Below are positions 28,220 through 35,516 of a stretch of DNA of 64,000 nt, one piece after another (position 1 is the stretch's first letter; each line of letters starts with the position of its first letter). Below the pieces are notes generated by a model. The model saw only the letters and a program-made list of their open reading frames with translations, was not told the DNA's origin and made no database searches. A program made the position numbers and the translations under genes. Origin of the DNA: Bin80 sp965203305 (GTDB lineage: Bacteria; Bacteroidota; Rhodothermia; Rhodothermales; Bin80); the NCBI GenBank assembly GCA_965203305.1, contig OZ241874.1, positions 2,356,001 to 2,420,000 on the forward strand. Reading direction: 5' to 3'.

Positions 28220-28442
28220 AAAAATAGAGTGCCACCTTTGGATTCGCTGAACTCCTCAAGTGCCTCCCGGAACTTCGAAAGAATCGTTTCGCGTCCGCGA
28301 AAGTGTTTAGCCGCTCCTCTGTCTCGAAAACCTTTAATCTTACTCATCGTTTCTTCCAGAAGTGGCTCGGTCCTAGTCGGGAAGTTTTGTACGAAACATG
28401 GTGAGGACAGAAGAACGCTGGCAGAAATCTTAGGGTTAGATA

Positions 28443-28730
28443 GTGTCTGTCCGAAAATTCACAGCAACCCTCAATACGGGGGATTCCAGAGGCATTTTGC
28501 CCCACAGCGTCATGTATGGCGCGATTCAGATGCTCGTTGGCTATGAGAGATTCGGGGAAATCTTGCACGAAGATTGCATGTTTATGGACGCTGTTCGGAG
28601 ATTTCATGCTCCAATCCGCCAAGGGGCTTCCATCTTCGTCAGGAAAAATACCCAAAAATATCTCCAAAAACCCCTCATACGCTCTCTAAACGGCATATAT
28701 TGGCGATATTCTGAATTTTCGGACAGACAC
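28443..28730. mobile_element. MITE 1 (288 bp), ISNCY-derived
   Basis: A 288-bp element with ~19-bp terminal inverted repeats GTGTCTGTCCGAAAATTCA at both ends. It is flanked by exact 6-bp duplications TAGATA at 28437-28442 and 28731-28736. Its ends match the first 15 bases of the ISNCY-type element at 28779, so that transposase probably mobilises it. It is nearly identical to the second copy at 30943..31230. Short open frames inside have no recognisable product. It sits upstream of ATPase gene A. Confidence 0.9.
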
Positions 28731-28778
28731 TAGATACCCGGACACTGCTTCAGGTTCCCTTTATCAGGAAATTATCCA

Positions 28779-30647
28779 GTGTCTGTCCGAAAACACGGGA
28801 TATATGGGTTTGCGCTGGTTCCTGTGCGCATTTTTGGGGATATTTCTTTTCTAAAGAAGTCCACTTTTTGGGGGATATGATCGTATAAGCCCTGAAACCC
28901 GTTCATCTTTTTCCTTTTGCTGAGATGAGAAAAGTCATTGAACCTCAACTTGAGATTGGATGGAAGCCTCTGGAAGAGATCACGCTGCCCCTTCACAATC
29001 GGGATGATTTCTATCTGTGCATGACGGCCATTTTGCATCTTTACCATGATGTTTTGCTGCGTGCGCGTCTGTTTTCCCGGTTGGCGGAGATTTTTCCTGC
29101 GGGGGTTCGGACGGATCGGGGGCGTCCGGGGATGTTTGCATGGCGCATCTTCGTGCTGGGGGTGCTGAAGCAGGTTCTTCGGTGCGACTATCAGAGACTG
29201 GCCATGCTGGCCACGGAAGTGCAGGTTTTGCGACAGATTCTGTTCCATTCCGAATTTGACGATACGGTCTACTGTCCGCAGACCTTGCAGGACAATCTTT
29301 CTCTTCTGACCTCCGAGATTCTGGCAGAATTCATTCAAATGGTGGCAGAGTGCGGACAGAAGGTGGCGGGAAAGCAGGAGGGGGAGGTGTTGCAGGGGCG
29401 GTGCGATTCCAAGGTGTGCAAGACCAATGTGGAGTTTCCCTCTGATCTGCGCCTTCTTCGGGATTCTGTCTGCGGGGGACTTCGGGAATGTGCCAAAACC
29501 GCGGATGCGCTGGATGTACCGGGCTGGCAGCAGATACAGCATCTGATGAAGACGGTAGAGAAGGCCCACAAGCCGGTATGTATCGCCAGGAAATACAAAT
29601 CCCGTCCGGGCAAGGTTCGCTATTTCTTGCGTCTGTGTCGGAAGCGGGGCAGAAAAGTAGTGGACTTTCTGCGGAACCTGCATGACAGGAAAACAGAGCT
29701 GGAGCGGAAACAGGCAACGGGTTCGCTCACCAAGGCGGAAGAGAAGATGCTGCACACCGTGCTCCGTGCGATGCAGCGCATCTATTCTTTTCTGGGGTAT
29801 ATGGCGGTATTGCACGATCAGGTGCGTCGTCGGGTCTTGCATGGAGAGAAGATTCCGCATCGTGAGAAGATATTTTCGATCACCAAGCCGTTTACCCGCT
29901 GGATCGTGAAAGGGAAAGAAGGGGTGCTGTGCGAGTTGGGGGTTCCGGTGGCGATTATAGAAGATCAGTACCCGTTTATTCTGGGGCATGAGATTCTGTG
30001 GACGGGGACGGACAAGGATGTGGCGGTCTCGCTCACGGGGAGCGTGCAGGAGCAGTTTCCTTCCCTGCGTGAATGTTCGTATGATCGGGGTTTTTACAGT
30101 CCGGAGGTTCGGGAGAAGTTGGATGAGATGCTGGATGTGAATGCGATGCCGAAGAAAGGGAGGATGACGAAGGAAGAGCAGGAGCGGCAAAGCGATCCTG
30201 CCTTCCAGCGCGCAAGGAAACGCCATCCGGGCGTGGAATCCGCGCTGAACAACCTGGATCATCGGGGCTGGAATCTGGTGCGGGAAACAAGCCGGGAAGG
30301 CTTTGCCCGAGTCGTAGCGACCGCTATTCTGGCCGCCAATGTCCACCGACTGGGGAGGCTGCTCCGGGAACAGGAGATCATCAAGAAAGCGAAACGACGA
30401 CGAAAGCTCGCCGCATAGGCGTGCATCCCCCCTTTCTTGCGGATTGACGAGGTGCCAAATTCAGGTGAATGCCAGAGGTACGTCCGATTCCTGCGAAGGA
30501 GGCACAAATGTACACCAATTCCCCCAAAATCCGCCCTCAAAACGGGAAGAATCTCCCCACTCCAGTCCATTTTGCGTCCAATATGACAGGAGATCTGCCC
30601 CGCCCCTGTTGCCAGTTCCCGAAAATCGGCAATTTTCGGATGGACAC
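28779..30647 (+). mobile_element. ISNCY-type insertion sequence
   Basis: A 1869-bp element with inverted ends GTGTCTGTCCGAAAA (left) and GTGTCCATCCGAAAA (right, complement). It is flanked by TATCCA duplications at 28773-28778 and 30648-30653, a 6-bp target duplication. It inserted within the terminal repeat of element D, splitting ATTATCCA from GCAAAATCC. It carries one transposase gene. Confidence 0.88.
28925..30418 (+). CDS. ISNCY-family DDE transposase
   Basis: A 497-residue transposase. Features of the ISNCY (ISDol1-like) group: an N-terminal helical DNA-binding region with WRIFVLGVLKQVL; DSKVCKTNVEFPSD, which contains a catalytic-type aspartate; a long helical insert; EFGV-like CELGVPVAIIEDQYPFILG with the second acidic residue; CSYDRGFYSPEVRE; and HPGVESALNNLDHRG with the catalytic glutamate. 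The C-terminus is basic (KKAKRRRKLAA). The frame is intact. An equally long antisense open frame exists but reads as non-protein-like sequence. Confidence 0.85.
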   Translation: MRKVIEPQLEIGWKPLEEITLPLHNRDDFYLCMTAILHLYHDVLLRARLFSRLAEIFPAGVRTDRGRPGMFAWRIFVLGVLKQVLRCDYQRLAMLATEVQVLRQILFHSEFDDTVYCPQTLQDNLSLLTSEILAEFIQMVAECGQKVAGKQEGEVLQGRCDSKVCKTNVEFPSDLRLLRDSVCGGLRECAKTADALDVPGWQQIQHLMKTVEKAHKPVCIARKYKSRPGKVRYFLRLCRKRGRKVVDFLRNLHDRKTELERKQATGSLTKAEEKMLHTVLRAMQRIYSFLGYMAVLHDQVRRRVLHGEKIPHREKIFSITKPFTRWIVKGKEGVLCELGVPVAIIEDQYPFILGHEILWTGTDKDVAVSLTGSVQEQFPSLRECSYDRGFYSPEVREKLDEMLDVNAMPKKGRMTKEEQERQSDPAFQRARKRHPGVESALNNLDHRGWNLVRETSREGFARVVATAILAANVHRLGRLLREQEIIKKAKRRRKLAA

Positions 30648-30717
30648 TATCCAGCAAAATCCGCATGAAGGCAGGGAGGGAGTGTTATCTCTCATTGTTC
30701 GCCTTCTTTGTCCTAAT

Positions 30718-30846
30718 TCAACATTGCGGATTATCCTGTCCCCTCACCTAATGTATATGGATCCTATCGAAAGGAATTGGACCGGAGACTGTTACGCGAA
30801 GTTGTTTGATTCATGGGAGGATTGCAGAAATTGCGCCGAGGTATAG
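30718..30846 (+). pseudogene. Possible IS630-like transposase C-terminal remnant
   Basis: About 42 codons before a stop include ILSPHLMYMDPIERNW followed by LFDSWEDCR. This resembles the IS630-family C-terminal motif (LPPYSPDLNPIERxW, then a phenylalanine and a short helix). No upstream catalytic region is visible, so it is at best a decayed fragment inside element D. Chance similarity over so few residues cannot be ruled out. Confidence 0.3.
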
Positions 30847-30942
30847 TACAAGGAACCGCTTGTACATGCGGGAAAAGAAGGTTGGGATAAGGGACTTCTA
30901 TCCTGATCTGAATGTTTCATGTCGGGGGTTGGAAGATATCTA

Positions 30943-31230
30943 GTGTCTGTCCGAAAATTCACAGCAACCCTCAATACGGGGGATTCCAGAGGCATTTTGC
31001 CCCACAGCGTCATGTATGGAGCGATTCAGATGCTCGTTCGCTATGAGAGATTCGGGGAAATCTTGCACGAAGATTGCGTGTTTATGGACGCTGTTCGGAG
31101 ATTTCATGCTCCAATCCGCCAAAGGGCTCCCATCTTCGTCAGGAAAAATACTCGAAAATATCTCCAAAAACCCCTCATGCGCTCTCTAAACGGCATATAT
31201 TGGCGATATTCTGAATTTTCGGACAGACAC
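30943..31230. mobile_element. MITE 2 (288 bp), ISNCY-derived
   Basis: Same length, ends and internal sequence as MITE 1, with only a few substitutions. It is flanked by exact 6-bp duplications TATCTA at 30937-30942 and 31231-31236, so it is an independent insertion. It lies within remnant element D, close to its right end. Confidence 0.9.
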
Positions 31231-31589
31231 TATCTATACCTGTTCCGGGCTTGCAGATTTTGCTGGATAACTCCCTTTTTCGGGCAGGTAATTCTCTAGA
31301 AACCAGTCGGACATAGAAGGGACTGGCACACGATATAGCCCGTTCTCGTAGTAGAGTACTCCCGCTGCTAGGGCATCCGCAACAAGCTCTGTTGCTTTCT
31401 GTTCCCCGTACTCTATGGACAGTTTCTGGAGAATGATCGTCTCTTCCGGGTTGCCGTCTGATGGAGCTTCTGCAATCAGCCTTGCAAAACTGGTCCGCTC
31501 CTTTCTCCTGAGTCCGTAGGCCCTCGCGGCATAATACTCCACTTTTCGAATACGCCCAGCCTCCAGTGCCGCATCTAGTCCATCCTTTG

Positions 31590-31685
31590 AGGCTCTTGCA
31601 AAAACATCTGTACACCTGCCCCGATGTGCCTTTAAGCACTCTCAGAGCAGTACTTCTCTATCATCCGAGATTTTCGCAAGAGGCT
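31590..31685. mobile_element. 96-bp mini-MITE, copy 1
   Basis: The ends are AGGCTCTTGC and, on the other strand, AGCCTCTTGC, within a longer imperfect inverted repeat. Exact 6-bp duplications CCTTTG lie at 31584-31589 and 31686-31691. It interrupts ATPase gene E and introduces a stop. A 97-bp homologue lies at 47641..47737. Confidence 0.85.
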
Positions 31686-32106
31686 CCTTTGTTAACCTCC
31701 CGTTCGCTTTATAAATTTCCGTCAAAGCGGGGATCAGGTAGCCTGTGATGTGCCGAGGCCATCCCGAGGTTTCCTTTATAATCTTATACACCCATGGAGT
31801 GGCATCCCTAAAAGAAATTCCTGCTTCATACACCATCCATCTCATGATCAGGTTTCGCTCCGATTCCTCGTCAAGTCCACCCATCTCTGTGAAACACCCT
31901 GCTTCGTACCTGGATATTCCTAGAACCCTGAGGGATTCCCTGGTCATTCCGAGTCCCGCCACAAGGAGGATGACAGGCCTTCCAGCTGTACCATTATGTA
32001 TGTTCTCAAGTAAAGATGTTGCTTTCCCCTTGTGCTCCTCCGCCAGATTAACCAGTCCAGCCATGAGCTGTCCCTCGTCCATGAAAAGTAAAAGTGGTTT
32101 TTTCCC

Positions 32107-33480
32107 GGGGCTTATATACCTAAGGGCCCATGAGGAGTGAACCATTGTAGCGTCCGCAGGTTCACGTGGGAATTCCATCGTCACCATGGCAAAGGCAGGC
32201 AAGACCTATCGCGGCATCACCTACCGTATGCTTCCCGATGAGGAGCAGGAACACCAGCTCCATGGGATATGCGGGGCCTGCCGCTTCGTCTGGAATTTCT
32301 TCCTGGCAAAGAATCAGGCGCAGGTTGCCACCGCGAAAGAGAATGGTACTGCCATGCCTTCGACCGACTGGCGGACCCTCTTTACGGAATTCACACAATT
32401 GCGCAACGATCCAGAGTATGCATGGCTGAAGGAATACTCTTCTCATTGTGTTCGCCACACGCTAAAACATCTGTCCCAGGCTTTCAAGAACTTCTTTGAT
32501 AGCCCGGCCAGCAGGCCCCGGTTCAAGGCCAAGCACAAAACGACTCCCTCCTTCACGATTCCCGATAAAGTCAGGATTGCGGCCGGGAAGATTCACATCC
32601 CCAAAGTCGGGAAGGTGCGGCTCCGTCGACGGGGAGAGAATCCGTATCCCGATGGCATCCCGAAACAGGCCCGCGTCTACAAGCAGGGGAAGAACTGGTA
32701 TGTGTCGGTGACCTATGAGATTGACGAGCCGGTGCGGGTGGACAATGGAGTGGTTGCCGGGATTGACCGGAATGCCAGTGGCATGATCGCGGTGGCCTAC
32801 TCGGATGACACGCCGGACGAGGTGCTGGATCATCCCACCAACCCGGTCTATGAGACCAGGAGAAAGCGCAAGCAGCGGAAGCTGGCCGGGCAACTGGACC
32901 GGCAGGAGAAGGATGGACGCACAGAAAGGTCAAACCGGGCAAAGAAAACGCAAGAGCAGATTGTCAAGCTCAGCAGAAAAGAAGCGAACTGCCGACACAA
33001 CCGCAATCATCAGAACAGTGCCCGGATTGCGGAGAAGGCATCCACGGTGAAAGTGGAGAAGCTGTCCATCAAGGGAATGACCGGGTCTGCCGGGGGAACG
33101 ATAGAGAATCCGGGGACGAATGTCCGGCAGAAAACGGGACTCAACCGGGTTTTGCTGGAAGGAGCTCCTGCCCAGCTGGTACAGATGCTGGGGTACAAGT
33201 GCGTTTTCGTTCTCTATGTGATGGCAGCGTACACCAGCCAGACCTGCAGTCTGTGCGGACATGTAGACAAGAACAACCGGGCCACATTGCGCAAGTTTGT
33301 GTGCCTGGGCTGTGGCTATGAAGAACACGCGGATCTGAATGCGGCCGCGAACATCTTGCGGGCCCCAGGGCATGGGGCATCTGGACGTGCGAGGGGCGTT
33401 CCCGGTGGGGACCCCGATGACCCGTCAAGTGTACGTGTACCGGTCCCATCATGAGATGGGCCCTCACGTATATAAGCCCC
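32107..33480 (+). mobile_element. TnpB-encoding element with inverted ends
   Basis: The left end (32107-32131) and complement of the right end (33456-33480) match at 23 of 25 bases; both begin GGGGCTTATATAC and end AGGGCCCAT. TTTTTTCC occurs on both sides (32098-32105 and 33481-33488), with one extra C before the left end, so an 8-bp target duplication is suggested. Frame reconstruction of the host gene fits a shorter overlap in the A/T run instead. The element holds tnpB only, no TnpA. It splits ATPase gene E. Confidence 0.7.
32186..33454 (+). CDS. tnpB: TnpB RNA-guided nuclease
   Basis: A 422-residue IS605/IS607-type TnpB, the ancestor-like relative of Cas12. Order of features: N-terminal helical domain (CGACRFVWNFFLAKNQ), beta-barrel region (PDKVRIAAGKIHIPKVGKV), RuvC I aspartate in GIDRNASGMIAV, basic bridge helix (RRKRKQRKLAGQ), RuvC II glutamate in VKVEKLSIKGM, a zinc ribbon CSLCGH...CLGCGY, and RuvC III aspartate in HADLNAAANIL. 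All three catalytic acids are present. In studied systems TnpB cuts donor sites with a guide RNA made from the 3' end of the element. Here the stop is only 26 bases from the right end, as expected if the guide extends into the flank. Start ATG 32186. Confidence 0.93.
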   Translation: MAKAGKTYRGITYRMLPDEEQEHQLHGICGACRFVWNFFLAKNQAQVATAKENGTAMPSTDWRTLFTEFTQLRNDPEYAWLKEYSSHCVRHTLKHLSQAFKNFFDSPASRPRFKAKHKTTPSFTIPDKVRIAAGKIHIPKVGKVRLRRRGENPYPDGIPKQARVYKQGKNWYVSVTYEIDEPVRVDNGVVAGIDRNASGMIAVAYSDDTPDEVLDHPTNPVYETRRKRKQRKLAGQLDRQEKDGRTERSNRAKKTQEQIVKLSRKEANCRHNRNHQNSARIAEKASTVKVEKLSIKGMTGSAGGTIENPGTNVRQKTGLNRVLLEGAPAQLVQMLGYKCVFVLYVMAAYTSQTCSLCGHVDKNNRATLRKFVCLGCGYEEHADLNAAANILRAPGHGASGRARGVPGGDPDDPSSVRVPVPS

Positions 33481-33940
33481 TTTTTTCCACCCTTGACCAT
33501 ACGAAGCGGAGAGGTTGCATGTTTGTTGAAATCTACTCTCAGCCGTGTTGCAGGGATTGACATAAGCTCTCCGCTAATTGTGATGCCTTTCACTGCATCA
33601 TGCCACTTCCGCCCTAAGGAATCGCGCATGTCATCACTGTTCCAAAGGGACATAGCATTGATTTTGGCGGTCTGCCATCCATGCAACGCAGCCAGTTTGC
33701 GGCAGTGATCCAGTAACGCAGTCTTTCCTGCACCAGGCGGTGCTTGTATCAGGAATGTAGTCCCCCCACCCTCCTTCCTCTTTACCGCATTTTTCAACTG
33801 ATACTTAAAACTGTCCTGGATCTTGTGCCGTCCCAGGAAGTATTTGGCTGGGCCTCTCTCATTAGGCAGTTCAGGATACGTCATTGGAGAAGCATTAGTC
33901 CACTACCCCGCTTACTCCGAGATGGAAAACAGGTTTCTGT

Positions 33941-33963
33941 GGCCATTCACGCATACAAGCCCC
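33941..33963. repeat. Solo sequence resembling the TnpB element's right end
   Basis: GGCCATTCACGCATACAAGC followed by CCC agrees with the TnpB element's right end at 33458-33480 at about 17 of 23 positions and has the same orientation. It lies 57 bp upstream of ATPase gene E. The rest of 33885-34173 holds no recognisable gene. It may be a decayed end of a related element. Confidence 0.35.
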
Positions 33964-34173
33964 TCTTCTGCTATTCTGGGATTGCCGTACAATACGCTTC
34001 ATATTCCCGAATATATCCTCCCGAATGCCCGCAATCAGATACTTTCCCCTTCTATGAACCTCTTTTCGCCGTGCTTGCAAATGTCCCGAGGTTCGGACAT
34101 GACTGATCACATTCACATCTGACAAATCTCGAGGCGATCCAGAATTTCTAGGGAATGTCAATATCTTTCCTTT

Positions 34174-34623
34174 TTATGCTTCTCCGGTCGTGGACGGCCA
34201 TGTAGCCATCTCCAGAATACGAGTATTTTCCGAATCTCCTCTCATCATTTTATTCAGTTCATCCTGGACGGCTTCGGAGCCTGTAACCATTTCCACGATG
34301 TAGAGACACAGCCAGTCTGCTTCAACAGCAAGATCGTCCGAATCCATCTTCCCCATATCATATGTGATGGAGATGCTCCCGCCCCCATTCGTGATCTCCA
34401 GGTTCACAGTGATCTTCTCTTTTCGGCGGATGGCTTCAAGTAGCAGCAACTCCGCCTTGGTCGCAATGGCCGTACAGGAGCTGACAACGCGCGCTGCACA
34501 CAGACTCCTGGACTTTACCTTGGTTTTATGCATCTCCGCGGGGTACATCACCCACATTTTTCGGATTACGGCATCACGGAGTGCTCCACAAAACTCTTCG
34601 GTCAGCATGGGATCATCTGTCAT
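34174..34623 (-). CDS. Unknown protein, paralogue of the next upstream gene
   Basis: 149 residues, no signal peptide. It shares an ordered pattern with the protein encoded at 34630..35088: a start-proximal ALRDAVIRKMWVMYP (ALRGAVVRKMCILFP in the neighbour), a central LLLEAIRRKEKITVNLEI, a beta strand with SITYDMGKMDSDD (TLVYNMAEMEDDE) and WLCLYIVEMVT (WLTLFAVEMLT). So the two arose by tandem duplication. I do not recognise the family. It lies 6 bp downstream of its partner, so both should be on one transcript. It sits right beside the mobile-element cluster. Confidence 0.68.
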   Translation of the reverse strand: MTDDPMLTEEFCGALRDAVIRKMWVMYPAEMHKTKVKSRSLCAARVVSSCTAIATKAELLLLEAIRRKEKITVNLEITNGGGSISITYDMGKMDSDDLAVEADWLCLYIVEMVTGSEAVQDELNKMMRGDSENTRILEMATWPSTTGEA

Positions 34624-34629
34624 GGGGCC

Positions 34630-35088
34630 TCAGGCTTTTGCAGGTGTAGAGTTCCAGGGAGTCGGGATATTCGGGAGATCTGCCCTGCCCTCCATGATCC
34701 TCCGAAGCTCATCCAGTACAACTTCAGTCTCTGTCAGCATCTCCACGGCAAACAGGGTGAGCCATGGAGCCTCGCGAAGAATTTCGTCGTCTTCCATCTC
34801 CGCCATATTATAGACAAGGGTAACTGCCCTGCCCTCTCCCATTTGGATATTTATGGGAATAATGTCTCTGTTCTCAATCGCATTGCGGAGTATCCCCCGC
34901 ACTGCGGCAGACAAGGTGGAACAGGCGGTCATAATCCACAACCCAACATCACTTTCTCCGATGGGGTGGAATGTTGTCATCCGCTCAGGGAACAGAATAC
35001 ACATCTTTCGGACAACAGCACCCCGAAGTGCATTCATAAACACTTCATCATCAAACACATCTTGCGGTTCCTGATCTGGATCTGGCAT
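34630..35088 (-). CDS. Unknown protein, tandem paralogue
   Basis: 152 residues, acidic at the N-terminus (MPDPDQEPQDVFDDEV), no export signal. The shared pattern with 34174..34623 is described there. Identity is low to moderate, so the duplication is old. Conserved alternating helix-strand segments suggest a small alpha/beta domain. Possible roles include regulation or an immunity or toxin partner, but nothing in the sequence decides this. ATG 35088 has AACAGG directly before it. No third intact copy follows upstream. Confidence 0.65.
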   Translation of the reverse strand: MPDPDQEPQDVFDDEVFMNALRGAVVRKMCILFPERMTTFHPIGESDVGLWIMTACSTLSAAVRGILRNAIENRDIIPINIQMGEGRAVTLVYNMAEMEDDEILREAPWLTLFAVEMLTETEVVLDELRRIMEGRADLPNIPTPWNSTPAKA

Positions 35089-35516
35089 CCTGTTTTCTGT
35101 TGCTGGGCTGACAATAAATCGTGTACTCTCTGCCTCCTGCTATCGTTCCATCTCTGGTCCGCCGGGCCTTTGCCGGATCTCATGCAGAAAATGGGAAATT
35201 TGAGGGCATGATCATACCTGTTTCCCGCCCTCTCACAGCCTTCTGCATCCTTTCCTCGCATGGGAGCTACTGTACCGAGACACATGCCTTATCCGTCACT
35301 TCTCTGGGACCTGTCATATTGAGATTTCCCATGCTCCCCAACTGGAGCGATCATGCGCAACAACTCGCATTGCTGATCACCAAAACAATGCCTTCAATAG
35401 AACCTTTGTGGGCCATTTCCTGCATGAAGTTTGACCAGATGGCTGGTATGTACAGTGTCTCGTCCCCTGCCATTTCTTCCATGACAACAAATGCACGCAT
35501 CAGAACGAAAGAGGAG
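35089..35516. other. 428-bp region without a clear gene
   Basis: Open frames on both strands cover part of this stretch, but none has a plausible domain, good start context or homology to its neighbours. A degraded gene is possible. No RNA gene or strong terminator was seen. Confidence 0.5.

Larger units (their letters stand above)
25522..28347 (-). mobile_element. ATPase element A: left end and gene, interrupted by element B
   Basis: The left terminus starts at 25522 with GGGATTTATCCAGTAAAATC, the same terminal repeat as elements B and C, placed just after the 3' end of ATPase gene A. The matching right terminus is not visible. Upstream of the gene start at 28347 the DNA is occupied by MITE 1 and then by the left end of element D. 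The left flank is a G-run, so a target duplication cannot be judged. The coordinates given run from the left end to the gene start and are not a full element. Confidence 0.6.
25553..28347 (-). pseudogene. AAA+/STAND-like ATPase A, split by element B and frameshifted at the tail
   Basis: The 5' exon-like piece (28347 down to 28220) encodes 42 residues starting MSKIKGFRDRGAAKHF. The remainder runs from 26805 leftwards and begins in the P-loop (VQGPLGVGKTALL). Deleting element B and one AAAAATAG copy joins them exactly in frame: 128 + 1222 bases make 450 codons. Walker B is LLLILDEAQHLGED, a sensor-like motif is PVILLAGGLG, and a C-terminal winged-helix-like PIPSLYDYLTE follows. Near 25670, a 2-base deficit relative to gene C shifts the frame. 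The conserved tail ending DTDMGMER is read in the next frame to 25553. Function unknown. Confidence 0.85.
28767..31275. mobile_element. Remnant ATPase-type element D (ends only), carrying later insertions
   Basis: The left end starts at 28767 (GGAAATTATCCA, resuming at 30654 as GCAAAATCCGCAT after the ISNCY insertion). The right end finishes at 31275 (complement GGGAGTTATCCAGCAAAATC). Without the ISNCY element and MITE 2 it is about 340 bp, too short for an ATPase gene. The flanks CTTTATCA and TTTTTCGG do not match, so either the original duplication was lost or the two ends come from different units. The right end lies inside ATPase gene E, whose frame runs into it. Confidence 0.55.
31276..33884 (-). 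pseudogene. AAA+/STAND-like ATPase E, broken by three insertions
   Basis: A fourth, more divergent paralogue. The N-terminal part (33884 to 33481) starts MTYPELPNERGPAKYF and carries Walker A (IQAPPGAGKTALL). The middle part (32097 to 31692) starts at Walker B (PLLLFMDEGQL) and has PVILLVAGLGMT. The last part (31583 to 31276) ends PVPSMSDWFLENYLPEK and then runs into element D. Removing the 96-bp MITE plus one 6-bp duplication restores the frame exactly (LTKDGLDAALEAG). Joining across the TnpB insertion needs seven A's to give GGKKPLLLF, one more than either flank carries. Confidence 0.82.

Noticed and set aside
28772..30346. 524-codon open frame antisense to the ISNCY transposase
   Set aside because: It fully mirrors a gene with recognisable transposase motifs; its own sequence is rich in His/Pro/Arg and has no domain.
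28767..31275. Treating unit D as a clean insertion with a target duplication
   Set aside because: The flanks CTTTATCA and TTTTTCGG do not match, so it is reported only as a remnant.
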